The position numbers were made by a program, and so were the translations under genes. Positions 18,841 to 27,383 of a DNA stretch of 64,000 nucleotides are shown one piece after another. Positions within the stretch are counted from its first letter, which is position 1, and every line of letters begins with the position of its first letter. The notes under the pieces were generated by a model. It worked only from the letters and a program-made list of their open reading frames with translations. It did no database searches and was not told the origin of the DNA. This DNA comes from Aeromicrobium choanae. GTDB taxonomy: Bacteria > Actinomycetota > Actinomycetes > Propionibacteriales > Nocardioidaceae. The stretch lies in the NCBI RefSeq assembly GCF_900167475.1, contig NZ_LT796768.1, forward strand, positions 1,054,001 through 1,118,000, in the 5' to 3' direction.

Positions 18841-20421
18841 TCAGGCTCCTCGAATGAGATCGGCGACCTTCTCGCCGATCATGATGGTGGGTGCGTTGGT
18901 GTTGCCGCGCGGGACACGCGGCATGACGGAGGCATCGGCGACGCGCAGGCCCTCGACCCCGTGCACGCGCAGCTCGGGATCGACGACGCTGCCCTCCACG
19001 GTACCCATCGCGCACGTCGAGGTCGGGTGGTAGAGCGTCTGGCCCAACCGGGCGATGACGTCGAGGATCTGGTCGTCCGTGGGGTTGCGCACGGCCGGCT
19101 CCCACGGCTCGTCGAGCATCCGCGCCATGGGGCCCTGCCAGACCATCTCGAGCATGCGTCGGTAGCCGCCGAGCATGGCGTCGAGATCGGCCGGGTCGTC
19201 GAAGTACGCCGGGTCGATCTCGGGGTGCCACGACGGGTCGGCCGAGCGGAGCCGGATCCGGCCGCGGCTCTGCACGTTGACGAGCGTCGGCGCCACCGTG
19301 ACCGACCGGCGGACGGGCTCGTGGAGGCCGTTGTCGTAGAAGCCGCTCGGTGCCACGTGGATCTGGATGTCGGGCAGGTCGAGATCGTCGCGGGAGGTGT
19401 AGAACGCCCCGCCCTCGCCGATGTTGGACACCAGCGGACCCGTCTTGGTGGCCTTCCACCGCATGATGTTGCCCAGCGTGATCGCGTCGGCCAGGTCGGT
19501 GGTGTTGCGCGTGTAGACCAGGGTCCCGGCGACGGGATGGTCCTGCAGACCCTGCCCCACCCCGGGGGAGTCGACGAGGACGTCGATGCCCATCTCGCGC
19601 AGGTGCGCGCCGGGGCCGACGCCCGAGAGCATCAGCAACTGCGGGCTGTTGATCGCGCCGCCGCTGAGGATAACCTCGGCGTTCGCGCGGACGACGTGCT
19701 CCACCCCGTGCTTGCGGTAGGCGACGCCCGTGGCGCGTCCGTCCTCGATCAGGATGCGCGTGACGAACGCGTCGGTGCGCACCGTGAGGTTGGGCCGGCC
19801 CATCGCCGGACGGATGTAGGCGTCGGCGACGGACCAGCGCTCGCCGCGTCGGTGGGTGACCTGGTAGACACCGGCACCCTCCTGGTGCGCGCCGTTGAAG
19901 TCGTCGTTCCGCTTGAGCCCGGCCGCCACGGCCGACTCGACGAACGCCGAGGTCAGCTCGTGGGTGAACCGGCGGTCCTCGACGACCAGCGGGCCCTCCG
20001 TGCCGTGGTACGGACCCGAGAGCCGCTGGTTGGCCTCGGACTTCACGAAGTACGGCAGGACGTCGTCGTAGCCCCACCCCGTGGCCCCGTAGGCGTCGCG
20101 CCACTCGTCGTAGTCGGCGGCGTTGCCGCGGATGTAGATCATCGCGTTGATCGTGGAGCTGCCACCGAGTGCCTTGCCCCGTGGCCAATAGGCCCGGCGG
20201 CCGCCGAGGTGCTTCTGCGCGCTGGTCTCGTAGTTCCAGTCCCAGCGGGTCTTGAACAGCTGACTGAACCCGGCCGGGATCTTGATCATGTCGTCCTGGT
20301 CGACGGGACCGGCCTCCAGCAGCAGGACCGAACGGTCGCGATCCTCGGTGAGCCTTGCGGCGATCACACCCCCGGCACTTCCCGCACCGATGACGATGTG
20401 GTCGAACGCCTCGTCAACCAT
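18841..20421 (-). CDS. GMC-family FAD oxidoreductase (choline-dehydrogenase-like)
   Basis: The 526-aa flavoprotein has the N-terminal FAD motif HIVIGAGSAGGV and the GMC signature 1 RGKALGGSSTINAMIYIRG. Signature 2 lies in GGAINSPQLLMLSGVGP. The C-terminal active-site blocks are LYHPTSTCAMG and PRGNTNAPTIMIGEK. ATG 20421 was chosen because AGGAG lies 6 nt upstream. The family oxidises alcohols such as choline; the substrate here is unknown. It forms an operon with the aldehyde dehydrogenase and sits just downstream of menD on the same strand, with a gap of 45 nt. Confidence 0.87.
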   Translation of the reverse strand: MVDEAFDHIVIGAGSAGGVIAARLTEDRDRSVLLLEAGPVDQDDMIKIPAGFSQLFKTRWDWNYETSAQKHLGGRRAYWPRGKALGGSSTINAMIYIRGNAADYDEWRDAYGATGWGYDDVLPYFVKSEANQRLSGPYHGTEGPLVVEDRRFTHELTSAFVESAVAAGLKRNDDFNGAHQEGAGVYQVTHRRGERWSVADAYIRPAMGRPNLTVRTDAFVTRILIEDGRATGVAYRKHGVEHVVRANAEVILSGGAINSPQLLMLSGVGPGAHLREMGIDVLVDSPGVGQGLQDHPVAGTLVYTRNTTDLADAITLGNIMRWKATKTGPLVSNIGEGGAFYTSRDDLDLPDIQIHVAPSGFYDNGLHEPVRRSVTVAPTLVNVQSRGRIRLRSADPSWHPEIDPAYFDDPADLDAMLGGYRRMLEMVWQGPMARMLDEPWEPAVRNPTDDQILDVIARLGQTLYHPTSTCAMGTVEGSVVDPELRVHGVEGLRVADASVMPRVPRGNTNAPTIMIGEKVADLIRGA

Positions 20422-20466
20422 GTCCACTCCTGCCCAGCGCAACCCGGTGTGACGCTGGCCACAAAC

Positions 20467-22008
20467 CTAGACGGCGGCGAGACCCGAGACAACCGATTGC
20501 AGCGCACGGCGCCCGGCGCGGGTCACCTGCACTTCCAGCACCTCGATCCCGACCGGCGCCCGCGAGAGGTACGCGGCCAGCTGACCGGCCTCGACGAGGC
20601 GATGCTTGACGCCGTGCGCGGCGCACAGCGCGTCGATCTTCGTGCGCGTGGGCGTGCCGAAGACGCGCTCGAACGCCAGCGAGTAGTCGGGCGAACCCTG
20701 CTCGAGCGTGTGGAAGATGCCGCCGCCGTCGTCGTTGAGCACGACGATCGTCAGGTCGGGCCGCGGCTCGATCGGACCGATCAGCAGGCCGTTGGCCCCG
20801 TGCAGGAAGGTGAGGTCGCCCATCAGGGCGATCGCCCGGCCGTAGCTGGCGAGAGCCGCGCCGATCGCGGTGGAGACGGTGCCGTCGATGCCCGCGAGGC
20901 CGCGGTTCGCCAGGACGCGCGGGCCCGGAGCACGGACCGGCGCCACGAGGTCGACGTCGCGGACCACGTTGGACGAGCCGAGCACGAGCAGGCCCCGCGT
21001 GGCGGCCTTCCAGACCGCGTCGGCCACCGTGAACTGCTCGGCCTGCAGCAGGGCGTTCTGGATCCGGTCGCCGGCCTGGATCCAGCTGCGCAGCCAGGAC
21101 TCGTCCCCCGTGCCTCCGCGCACCGAGATGCGGTCGGCGAAGGTGACGTTCGCACCGGGGACGCCCGGGAACGTGCTCGCGTCGCCGACGTGGACCGTGG
21201 GCAGGTTGGTCCGGGTCAGCAGGTTCGTGACGGGTCGCGACAGCGTGGGGTGCCCGGCGCTGACGATCCGCTCGACGCGCTCGATCAGCCGGCCGCCCAG
21301 CACGACCCGCCCGCACGCCACCGCCGTGGGCGCGCCGCGCAGGCCGGACGACGGCTCCGCGAGGATCGGCCAGCCGGCCTGCTGCGCGACCGCGGCGAGC
21401 GCGGGGTCGGCACCGTCACCGGCCACGAGGAGTGTGCGCGGGCCGGTCTCCAGGGTCTGGGTGCGTCCCGCGGCCGGGGTGTTCATCGACCACGAGTTCT
21501 GCGGGAACTTCCACGAGACCGACTCGACGAGCGGCTCGTCGAGCTCGACGTTGAGGTGCACGGGTCCGCCGCCGCGCACGGCGCCGGCCAGCCCCGTGAT
21601 GCGATCGGTGAACGTGATGCCGGGGAAGAGGCCCGGCTGCACCGTGGTCTGGTTGGCCCCGGTGCCGCGCAGGTGGCTCGGGCGGTCGGCCGTGACGGCC
21701 AGCACGGGAATCCGCGAGTGCAGCGCCTCCAGCAGCGCCGGGTGCAGGTTGGCCACGGCGGTTCCCGAGGTGGTGATCACGGGGGTCAGCCGGCCCGAGG
21801 CCTTGGCCAGACCCAGGGCGAGGTAGCCGGCCTCGCGCTCGTCGACGCGGACGTGGAGGCGGATGAGGCCCTGGTCGTCGGCGGCGTGCAGGGCCAGCGC
21901 GATCGGGCCGGAGCGGGAGCCGGGCGAGAGCACCGCGTCGGAGACCTCCTGCGCGAGCAGGGTCGCCACGAGTCTTCGCGCCGTCTCGACGGCGCTCTCG
22001 CCGGTCAC
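20467..22008 (-). CDS. menD: 2-succinyl-5-enolpyruvyl-6-hydroxy-3-cyclohexene-1-carboxylate synthase
   Basis: This thiamin-diphosphate enzyme (513 aa) joins isochorismate and 2-oxoglutarate in menaquinone synthesis. The N-terminal block DAVLSPGSRSGPIALAL and VRVDEREAGYLALGLAK (with the ThDP-activating Glu), the STTSGTAVAN-like segment, and the C-terminal ThDP motif GDLTFLHGANGL to LNDDGGGIFHTLEQ are all present. The GTG start at 22008 overlaps the menC stop as GTGA, showing coupling to menC. The open frame continues upstream only as a shadow of menC. Confidence 0.94.
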   Translation of the reverse strand: MTGESAVETARRLVATLLAQEVSDAVLSPGSRSGPIALALHAADDQGLIRLHVRVDEREAGYLALGLAKASGRLTPVITTSGTAVANLHPALLEALHSRIPVLAVTADRPSHLRGTGANQTTVQPGLFPGITFTDRITGLAGAVRGGGPVHLNVELDEPLVESVSWKFPQNSWSMNTPAAGRTQTLETGPRTLLVAGDGADPALAAVAQQAGWPILAEPSSGLRGAPTAVACGRVVLGGRLIERVERIVSAGHPTLSRPVTNLLTRTNLPTVHVGDASTFPGVPGANVTFADRISVRGGTGDESWLRSWIQAGDRIQNALLQAEQFTVADAVWKAATRGLLVLGSSNVVRDVDLVAPVRAPGPRVLANRGLAGIDGTVSTAIGAALASYGRAIALMGDLTFLHGANGLLIGPIEPRPDLTIVVLNDDGGGIFHTLEQGSPDYSLAFERVFGTPTRTKIDALCAAHGVKHRLVEAGQLAAYLSRAPVGIEVLEVQVTRAGRRALQSVVSGLAAV

Positions 22009-22946
22009 AGCGTCTCCTGCACGTGGGCCAGGCGGGCCTGCCAGCGCTCGTCGACCTCGGGCGGCGCGGCGACCTTCGCGTACGCCTCCTCGTCGAGCAC
22101 CGGCCGGGTGGGCCACAGGCTGCCGTCGACCGGCTCGAGCGAATCGGCGACGACGTCGCTCGTGAGCAGGTGGGCGGTGCCGATGCCGCAGGCGTAGGGC
22201 AGGTCCGGCAGCGCGGCGGCGAGCGCGATGCTGGCCGCCAGGCCGATCGACGTCTCCACGGCGCTCGAGACGCTCACCGGCATGCCGATCTGCTCGGCGA
22301 TCCGCAGGCACGCCCGCACGCCGCCCAGCGGCTGCACCTTGAGCACCGCGATGTCGGCGGCATCGAGGTCTCGGACCCGGAAGGGGTCGGCGGCCCGGCG
22401 GATCGACTCGTCGGCCGCGATCGGCACGTCGACCTTGCGCCGCACCTGCGCGAGCTCCTCGACCGTGGCGCACGGCTGCTCGACGTACTCGAGGCCGCGC
22501 GCGACGTGGTCGAGCTTCTTGATGGCCTTGATCGCGTCCTTCACCTGCCACGCGCCGTTGGCGTCGATGCGGATGAGCACGCCGGGCAGCGCGTCGCGGA
22601 TCGCGGCGATGCGCTCGATGTCGTTCTCGAGGGTCTCGCCGGCCTCGGCGACCTTGATCTTGATCGTGTGGCAGCCGCTCTCGACGGCGGTACGGGCGGC
22701 GGTGGCGCCGTCGCCGACGGCCGGGACGATTCCATTGATCGGCACGCACTCGCGCACGGGCTCGGGCCAGGGCTTGCAGGCGGCCTCCATGGCGGCCTGG
22801 AGCCATGGCAGGGAGGCGACGTGGTCGTACTCGGGGAAGGGGCTGAACTCGGCCCAGCCGGCCGGGCCCTCGGCCAGCATCCCCTGTCGGTGCTCGAGGC
22901 CGCGGAAGCGCGTGCGCATCGGGATCGAGTAGGTACGGAACTCCAC
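22005..22946 (-). CDS. menC: o-Succinylbenzoate synthase
   Basis: This enolase-superfamily enzyme (313 aa) dehydrates SHCHC to o-succinylbenzoate. Catalytic and metal-binding residues can be placed: K96/K98 in TIKIKVAE, D128 in RIDANGAW, E156 in YVEQP, D179 in AADES, and K203 in LKVQPLGG. The start is GTG 22946, with TACTCT 5 nt upstream and no clear ribosome site. It is translationally coupled to menD. Confidence 0.93.
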   Translation of the reverse strand: MEFRTYSIPMRTRFRGLEHRQGMLAEGPAGWAEFSPFPEYDHVASLPWLQAAMEAACKPWPEPVRECVPINGIVPAVGDGATAARTAVESGCHTIKIKVAEAGETLENDIERIAAIRDALPGVLIRIDANGAWQVKDAIKAIKKLDHVARGLEYVEQPCATVEELAQVRRKVDVPIAADESIRRAADPFRVRDLDAADIAVLKVQPLGGVRACLRIAEQIGMPVSVSSAVETSIGLAASIALAAALPDLPYACGIGTAHLLTSDVVADSLEPVDGSLWPTRPVLDEEAYAKVAAPPEVDERWQARLAHVQETL

Positions 22947-23026
22947 CCACGAGAGTATCCACGGAGAACCGCTCAGGTTCCACTGCGCCTCGAACTTCGC
23001 GGCGGGCGAACCCTGGAGGACCTGCC

Positions 23027-23032
23027 TACGGT
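23027..23032 (+). promoter_or_regulatory. Candidate leaderless -10 element for the NAD(P)-binding protein
   Basis: TACGGT is followed by 6 nt (ggagtc) and the ATG at 23039. Confidence 0.45.
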
Positions 23033-23038
23033 GGAGTC

Positions 23039-23686
23039 ATGTCCGACATCGCGATCGTGGGAGGCCACGGCCAGGTGGCCCGCCTCCTCGTCCCTCTGCT
23101 CACCGAACGCGGCGACCTCCCGGTCGCCCTCGTCCGCAACCCCGACCATGCCGCCGACCTGCCCGGGGCCGCCATCCGACTGCTCGACATCGAGGCGGCC
23201 ACGGCCGAGGACTTCGCGACGGCGTTCACCGACTGCGACGCCGTCGTGTTCGCCGCCGGCGGCGGGCCCGACGGCAAGATCGAGCGCAAGAAGAGCGTCG
23301 ACCTCGAGGGCTCGCTGAAGTCGATCGAGGCTGCCAAGGCGCTCGGCATCCGGCGCTTCGTGCAGGTCTCGGCGATCGGCGTCGACAACGACCTCGGCGC
23401 CGACGTCCAGCCCGTCTGGAAGGCCTACGTCGAGGCCAAGCGCGACGCCGACGCCGCCCTGCGCGACAGCGGCCTCGACTGGACGATCGTGCGCCCCGGC
23501 GCCCTCACCGACGACCCCGGCACCGGCTCGGTCACCGTGGGCGAGACCGTCGACCGCGCGGAGATCTCCCGCGCCGACGTCGCCGCCGTCATCGCCGCGG
23601 CCCTCGCCGACGACAGCACCATCGGCAAACAGTTCGAGGTCATCGGCGGCGACACCCCCGTCGCCGAGGCGCTCCGCGGACTGTGA
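23039..23686 (+). CDS. NAD(P)-binding atypical short-chain dehydrogenase (NmrA/YwnB-like)
   Basis: The 215-aa protein is a compact Rossmann-fold protein with the N-terminal motif IAIVGGHGQVARLL and a nucleotide-loop RNPDHAADL. It also has AVVFAAGGG, VQVSAIGVDN and the C-terminal WTIVRPGALTDDPG that marks the SDR_a5/NmrA-like group. No classical catalytic Tyr-x3-Lys is obvious in the expected place, although EAKRDAD follows a Tyr (AYVEAK). It may bind NADP and act as a redox sensor or reductase; the substrate is unknown. It has its own promoter hexamer and is convergent with menE. Confidence 0.8.
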   Translation: MSDIAIVGGHGQVARLLVPLLTERGDLPVALVRNPDHAADLPGAAIRLLDIEAATAEDFATAFTDCDAVVFAAGGGPDGKIERKKSVDLEGSLKSIEAAKALGIRRFVQVSAIGVDNDLGADVQPVWKAYVEAKRDADAALRDSGLDWTIVRPGALTDDPGTGSVTVGETVDRAEISRADVAAVIAAALADDSTIGKQFEVIGGDTPVAEALRGL

Positions 23687-23714
23687 ACGGAGCGCCAACT
23701 CCCCACTGTGCGGG

Positions 23715-23740
23715 GTTTCCCACCGCTGTGCGGGGGAAAC
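23715..23740. terminator. Hairpin of the TTTCCC/GGGAAA repeat, first unit
   Basis: The arms gtttccc (23715-23721) and gggaaac (23734-23740) can pair. This lies directly after the plus-strand gene ending at 23686 and is the first of two similar hairpins. Confidence 0.55.
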
Positions 23741-23758
23741 TTCCCCCGCTCTGTGGTG

Positions 23759-23782
23759 GTTTCCCCTGTTAACCGGGGAAAC
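23759..23782. terminator. Hairpin of the TTTCCC/GGGAAA repeat, second unit, overlapping the menE 3' end
   Basis: An 8-bp perfect stem, gtttcccc with ggggaaac, encloses the loop tgttaacc. The menE stop codon lies in the loop, so the terminator and the last menE codons share the same sequence. Confidence 0.65.
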
Positions 23783-24764
23783 TTCCACCCGCCAGCGCGA
23801 CGCGGTCTGGCTTGCCGCCAGGCAGCAGCGGCAGGGCGTCGAGGACGTGGACGGCGCGGGGGGTCCAGGTGCGCGGGTGGCCGGCCCGCTCGACGGCGGC
23901 GGCGGCGCGGGGGCGGTCGAGGTCACCGACCACGAACGCCACGACGCGCTGGCCCCACTCGGGGTCGGGCTGGGCCACGACCACGACGTCGAGCACGCCC
24001 GGCTCGTCGCGCAGCACCGACTCGACCGCGGCCAGCGGGACGTTGACCCCGCCGCTCACGGCCACCTGGTCGGCGCGGCCCAGCACACGGAGACGGCCGT
24101 CGGCATCGAGCCGTCCGAGATCGTTCGTGACCAGCCACTCCCCCTGGCCCTCGGCCAGCACGGGGCCGGCGATGGCCACGCGACCGTCGTCCTCGATGCG
24201 CAGCCGCACCCCGTCGAGCGGGAGCCCGTCGTAGACGCAGCCGCCGCAGGTCTCGGTCATGCCGTAGGTCCGCACGATCCGCACGCCCGCCCCGGCCGCC
24301 CGCTCGAGCACCGCCCGGGGAGCGGCGGCACCGCCCAGCAGCACGGCGTCGAACGACGCGAGGTCACCCGCCCGTCCGGTCTCGACGAGCCGGAAGAGCT
24401 GCGTGGGCACGAGCGAGGCGTAGCGCCGCGAGCCCGTCATCGCCGCCGCGGCGGCGGCCACGTCGGGGTGCTCGTCGAGGAAGACCGGCTCGGTGCCCGC
24501 CACGATCGACCGCACCAGCACCTGGAGGCCGCCGACCCCCGTGGGCGGCAGCGCCGAGAGCCACTGGCCCGGGCCACCCAGTCGCTCCAGCGCGGCGTGC
24601 GCCGACGCGAGCACCGCGGCGTGGGACAGCCGGATCGACTTCGGCTCGCCCGTGCTGCCCGACGTGCGCATCACCAGCGGCGGCCCGCCACCGGCGACCC
24701 ACGGCCGCAGCGCCTCGAGCACCTCGCGGGCGGAGCCGGCGACGGGAGACAGGGAGGCGACCAC
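23769..24764 (-). CDS. menE: o-Succinylbenzoate-CoA ligase
   Basis: This AMP-forming ligase (331 aa) activates o-succinylbenzoate. It shows the ATP loop RTSGSTGEPKSIRLS, the adenylate motif YGMTETCGGCVYDG, the hinge block LGRADQVAVSGGVNV and the catalytic Lys near LPLLPGGKPDRVA. It is shorter than most acyl-CoA ligases (about 450-500 aa) because the N-terminal region is reduced, as in other actinobacterial MenE proteins. The last residues (GGSFPG) are encoded within a repeat hairpin. The start is GTG 24764, with TACAGT 6 nt before it, divergent from menA. Confidence 0.9.
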   Translation of the reverse strand: MVASLSPVAGSAREVLEALRPWVAGGGPPLVMRTSGSTGEPKSIRLSHAAVLASAHAALERLGGPGQWLSALPPTGVGGLQVLVRSIVAGTEPVFLDEHPDVAAAAAAMTGSRRYASLVPTQLFRLVETGRAGDLASFDAVLLGGAAAPRAVLERAAGAGVRIVRTYGMTETCGGCVYDGLPLDGVRLRIEDDGRVAIAGPVLAEGQGEWLVTNDLGRLDADGRLRVLGRADQVAVSGGVNVPLAAVESVLRDEPGVLDVVVVAQPDPEWGQRVVAFVVGDLDRPRAAAAVERAGHPRTWTPRAVHVLDALPLLPGGKPDRVALAGGSFPG

Positions 24765-24770
24765 CCGACC

Positions 24771-24776
24771 ACTGTA
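24771..24776 (-). promoter_or_regulatory. Candidate leaderless -10 element for menE
   Basis: TACAGT (minus strand) is followed by 6 nt and the GTG at 24764. It is back to back with the menA promoter hexamer within 47 nt. Confidence 0.5.
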
Positions 24777-24799
24777 GGACCGGCCCGGATGCGTCCTCC

Positions 24800-24805
24800 T
24801 AGACT
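24800..24805 (+). promoter_or_regulatory. Candidate leaderless -10 element for menA
   Basis: TAGACT is followed by 6 nt (ctcggg) and the GTG at 24812. No ribosome site is visible. Confidence 0.5.
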
Positions 24806-24811
24806 CTCGGG

Positions 24812-25699
24812 GTGACCTCCCCGACCGGCCTGAAACTGTGGATCGAGGGCGCGCGGCTGCGCACGCTGCCCGCCGCCATCGCCCCCGTCGCCGTCGGCAC
24901 GGGTGCCGCCGCGTTCGACGACGGCGTCGTCTGGTGGAAGGCCTTCGTCGCGCTCGGCGTCTCGCTGGCGCTGCAGATCGGCGTGAACTACGCCAACGAC
25001 TACTCCGACGGGATCAAGGGCACCGACGAGAACCGCGTCGGCCCGCTGCGCCTCGTCGGGTCCGGGCTCGTCGCTCCCGCGAAGGTCAAGGCCGTGGCGC
25101 TCGCGTTCCTCGCCCTGGGTGCCGCCCTCGGGCTCGTGCTGGCCGCGACGTCCGGCTGGTGGCTGATCGCCGTCGGCGCACTGGCGATCCTCGCGGCGTG
25201 GGGCTACACGGGCGGCTCCAAGCCCTACGGCTACCGCGCGCTGGGCGAGGTCAGCGTCTTCCTGTTCTTCGGCCTGGTCGCGGTGCTCGGCACCACCTAC
25301 GTCCAGCTCGGCACGATCAACGACGTCAGCGTGGCGGGCGCGATCGGCGTCGGCGCGCTGGCCTGCGCGATCCTCGTGGCCAACAACCTGCGTGACATCC
25401 CCACCGACACCGAGACCGGCAAGCGCACGCTCGCGGTCGTCCTCGGCGACAGGCGCACGCGCTGGCTCTACGCCGCGCTCGTGATGACGGCCTTCGTCCT
25501 GGTGGTCGCGTGGTGCGCCACCGCCACCCCGTGGGTCCTGCTGGCCTGGCTCGGCATCCCGCTGGCCGCCCGCTCGGTGGCCGCGGTGCGCTCGGGCGCG
25601 AGCGGCCCCGCGCTGATCCCGGTCCTGAAGGACACGGGCATCGCCGAGCTCGTCTACGCGATCGGGCTGACGGTCGGGCTGTTCATCGGCCCGGTGTGA
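24812..25699 (+). CDS. menA: 1,4-dihydroxy-2-naphthoate polyprenyltransferase
   Basis: This integral membrane UbiA-family prenyltransferase (295 aa) attaches the isoprenoid tail to DHNA. The first Asp-rich motif is NYANDYSDG (N59-D66), followed by [14 protein letters not shown]. The second is in [17 protein letters not shown]. About eight or nine hydrophobic helices are visible. The 3' end overlaps the convergent cysteine-desulfhydrase-like gene by 17 nt. With menD, menC, menE, menF and menG, most of the pathway is in this window; menB is not seen. Confidence 0.94.
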   Translation: MTSPTGLKLWIEGARLRTLPAAIAPVAVGTGAAAFDDGVVWWKAFVALGVSLALQIGVNYANDYSDGIKGTDENRVGPLRLVGSGLVAPAKVKAVALAFLALGAALGLVLAATSGWWLIAVGALAILAAWGYTGGSKPYGYRALGEVSVFLFFGLVAVLGTTYVQLGTINDVSVAGAIGVGALACAILVANNLRDIPTDTETGKRTLAVVLGDRRTRWLYAALVMTAFVLVVAWCATATPWVLLAWLGIPLAARSVAAVRSGASGPALIPVLKDTGIAELVYAIGLTVGLFIGPV

Positions 25700-26768
25700 A
25701 CGTGCCGCGGCTGGTCAGCTCCGACAGCTGCTGGAGGTAGGGCGTCGGGTCGAGGCCGTGCTCGGCCACCCACCGGTCGTCGAAGTACGTGTGCGTGTAG
25801 CGGTCTCCCCCGTCGCACAGCAGCGTGACGATCGAGCCCTCCCGGCCCTCGGCCACCATCTGCGCGGCGAGCCCGAGGGCGGCCCACATGTTCGTGCCGG
25901 TGGAGCCCCCGACGGGCCGCCCGATGAGGTCGGACGTCCAGCGCATCGCCGCGATCGAGGCGGCGTCGGGGACGTGCACCATCTCGTCGACGACCCCGCC
26001 GACGAACGACGGCTCGACCCGCGGCCGGCCGATGCCCTCGATCCGCGAGGAGACGTCGGTCGTGACGTCGGACCGGTCCTGGTCCCAGCCCTCGAAGAAC
26101 GCCGAGCCCTCGGGGTCGGCGACCAGCAGCCGGGTGTCGAAGCGCCGGTACCGGACGTAGCGGCCGATCGTGGCCGACGTGCCGCCCGTGCCCGCACTGA
26201 CGACGATCCACGCCGGGATCGGGTGCGGCTCGGCCGAGAGCTGGGCGAAGATCGACTCCGCGATGTTGTTGTTCCCGCGCCAGTCGGTGGCGCGCTCGGC
26301 GTAGGTGAACTGGTCCATGTAGTGGCCGTCGCACTCGTCGGCCAGGCGCTGCGCCTCGGCGTACATCTGCCGGGCGTCGTCGACGAAGTGGCAGCGGCCG
26401 CCGTACCACTGGATGAGCGAGATCTTCTCGGCGCTCGTGCTGCGCGGCATGACCGCCACGAACGGCAGGCCCAGCAGTCGCGCGAAGTAGGCCTCCGAGA
26501 CGGCGGTGGAGCCGCTCGAGGCCTCGACGATCGTGGAGCCACGGTGGATCCAGCCGTTGCACAGCGCGTAGAGGAACAGCGAGCGCGCCAGCCGGTGCTT
26601 CAGGCTGCCGGTGGGGTGGACCGACTCGTCCTTGAGGTAGATCTGCACCCCGTCGAACGGCAGGTCGAGCGCGTGCAGGTGGGTGTCGGCACTGCGGTTC
26701 GCGTCGGCCTCGACCCGGCGGACCGCATCGGCCAGCCAGTCGCGGTCCTCAGTCGACGTCTTCGGCAC
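25683..26768 (-). CDS. PLP-dependent cysteine synthase family protein (Cds1-like L-cysteine desulfhydrase)
   Basis: The 361-aa fold-type II PLP enzyme has the Schiff-base Lys in [11 protein letters not shown] (K57), the substrate loop [10 protein letters not shown] and the phosphate-binding [14 protein letters not shown]. The overall sequence style ([44 protein letters not shown]) matches actinobacterial Cds1, which releases sulfide, pyruvate and ammonia from cysteine. Sulfide release is inferred from family knowledge. The GTG start at 26768 lies 20 nt inside the preceding DUF4229 gene, so the two form an operon. Confidence 0.82.
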   Translation of the reverse strand: MPKTSTEDRDWLADAVRRVEADANRSADTHLHALDLPFDGVQIYLKDESVHPTGSLKHRLARSLFLYALCNGWIHRGSTIVEASSGSTAVSEAYFARLLGLPFVAVMPRSTSAEKISLIQWYGGRCHFVDDARQMYAEAQRLADECDGHYMDQFTYAERATDWRGNNNIAESIFAQLSAEPHPIPAWIVVSAGTGGTSATIGRYVRYRRFDTRLLVADPEGSAFFEGWDQDRSDVTTDVSSRIEGIGRPRVEPSFVGGVVDEMVHVPDAASIAAMRWTSDLIGRPVGGSTGTNMWAALGLAAQMVAEGREGSIVTLLCDGGDRYTHTYFDDRWVAEHGLDPTPYLQQLSELTSRGTFTPGR

Positions 26769-27015
26769 GGCGCGACTCCTCGATGCGGTCGTTGAGAGCC
26801 TTCGACCGCTCCTGCAACTTCACCGCCACCTGGTCGCGCAGGCCTCGCAGGGTGATGATCGCGATGATCGACGAGACGATGAGCGCGAGCAGCAGGACCC
26901 ACAGGTCCACGACGGCGCTCGGGTCGAAGACGAGGCGGGAGATCCCCCACAGCACCGCCCACGTGACGAGGAAGACCCCGAGTCGGGCGAGCGTGTACGT
27001 CCAGAAGGCCTTCAT
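26749..27015 (-). CDS. DUF4229-type small membrane protein
   Basis: The 88-aa protein has two hydrophobic helices (about residues 5-27 and 38-58) and a charged C-terminal helix [27 protein letters not shown] that could form a coiled coil. It resembles the DUF4229 family often found next to menA in actinobacteria. The function is unknown. TAGAAT lies 7 nt before the ATG. Confidence 0.75.
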   Translation of the reverse strand: MKAFWTYTLARLGVFLVTWAVLWGISRLVFDPSAVVDLWVLLLALIVSSIIAIITLRGLRDQVAVKLQERSKALNDRIEESRRAEDVD

Positions 27016-27022
27016 GCCTCGG

Positions 27023-27028
27023 ATTCTA
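27023..27028 (-). promoter_or_regulatory. Candidate leaderless -10 element for the DUF4229 gene
   Basis: TAGAAT (minus strand) is followed by 7 nt and the ATG at 27015. Confidence 0.5.
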
Positions 27029-27098
27029 GTTGTCGTCGCCGAGCACGGGACGGCCGGTGAGGTCTCGCCAACCCGGGGCAGCGCTGGAACGGGGTCGG

Positions 27099-27104
27099 TA
27101 CGCT
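27099..27104 (+). promoter_or_regulatory. Candidate leaderless -10 element for the PLDc_N protein
   Basis: TACGCT is followed by 6 nt (ctggcc) and the ATG at 27111. Confidence 0.5.
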
Positions 27105-27110
27105 CTGGCC

Positions 27111-27371
27111 ATGGGCAAGGTCTTCCTCGTACTGGCGGCCGTGGTTCTCATGGTCTACAGCCTGTACGACCTCGTGGCGACGCCGCGCGACCGTGTGCAG
27201 CACCTGCCCAAGTGGGGCTGGGCCCTGCTGATCGTCCTGGCGCCCTACGCCGGCGCCGCGCTGTGGCTGATCTTCGGCGTCGCCAAGGGCCGTTCCACCG
27301 GCGGACCCCGCAAGCGTCCTCCGCGCCCGCTCGGCCCCGACGACGACCCCGACTTCCTGCGCGGCCTCTGA
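27111..27371 (+). CDS. Small membrane protein with phospholipase-D-nuclease N-terminal (PLDc_N) domain
   Basis: The 86-aa protein has two transmembrane helices (residues about 4-20 and 33-55) joined by YDLVATPRDRVQHLPKWGW. The block KWGWALLIVLAPYAGAALWLIFG is typical of PLDc_N proteins. The C-terminus is a basic then acidic tail (GGPRKRPPRPLGPDDDPDFL). No catalytic domain is attached, so it is a stand-alone membrane module of unknown role. The start ATG 27111 is fixed by the TANNNT hexamer rather than the longer open frame. Confidence 0.8.
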   Translation: MGKVFLVLAAVVLMVYSLYDLVATPRDRVQHLPKWGWALLIVLAPYAGAALWLIFGVAKGRSTGGPRKRPPRPLGPDDDPDFLRGL

Positions 27372-27383
27372 CCCAGTCCCGCG

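Noticed and set aside
18424..22197. A 1257-codon open frame on the plus strand
   Set aside because: It lies opposite the aldehyde dehydrogenase, GMC oxidoreductase, menD and part of menC, whose products show clear motifs. The frame is a GC-skew shadow with low-complexity Arg/Asp/Val content and no recognisable domain.
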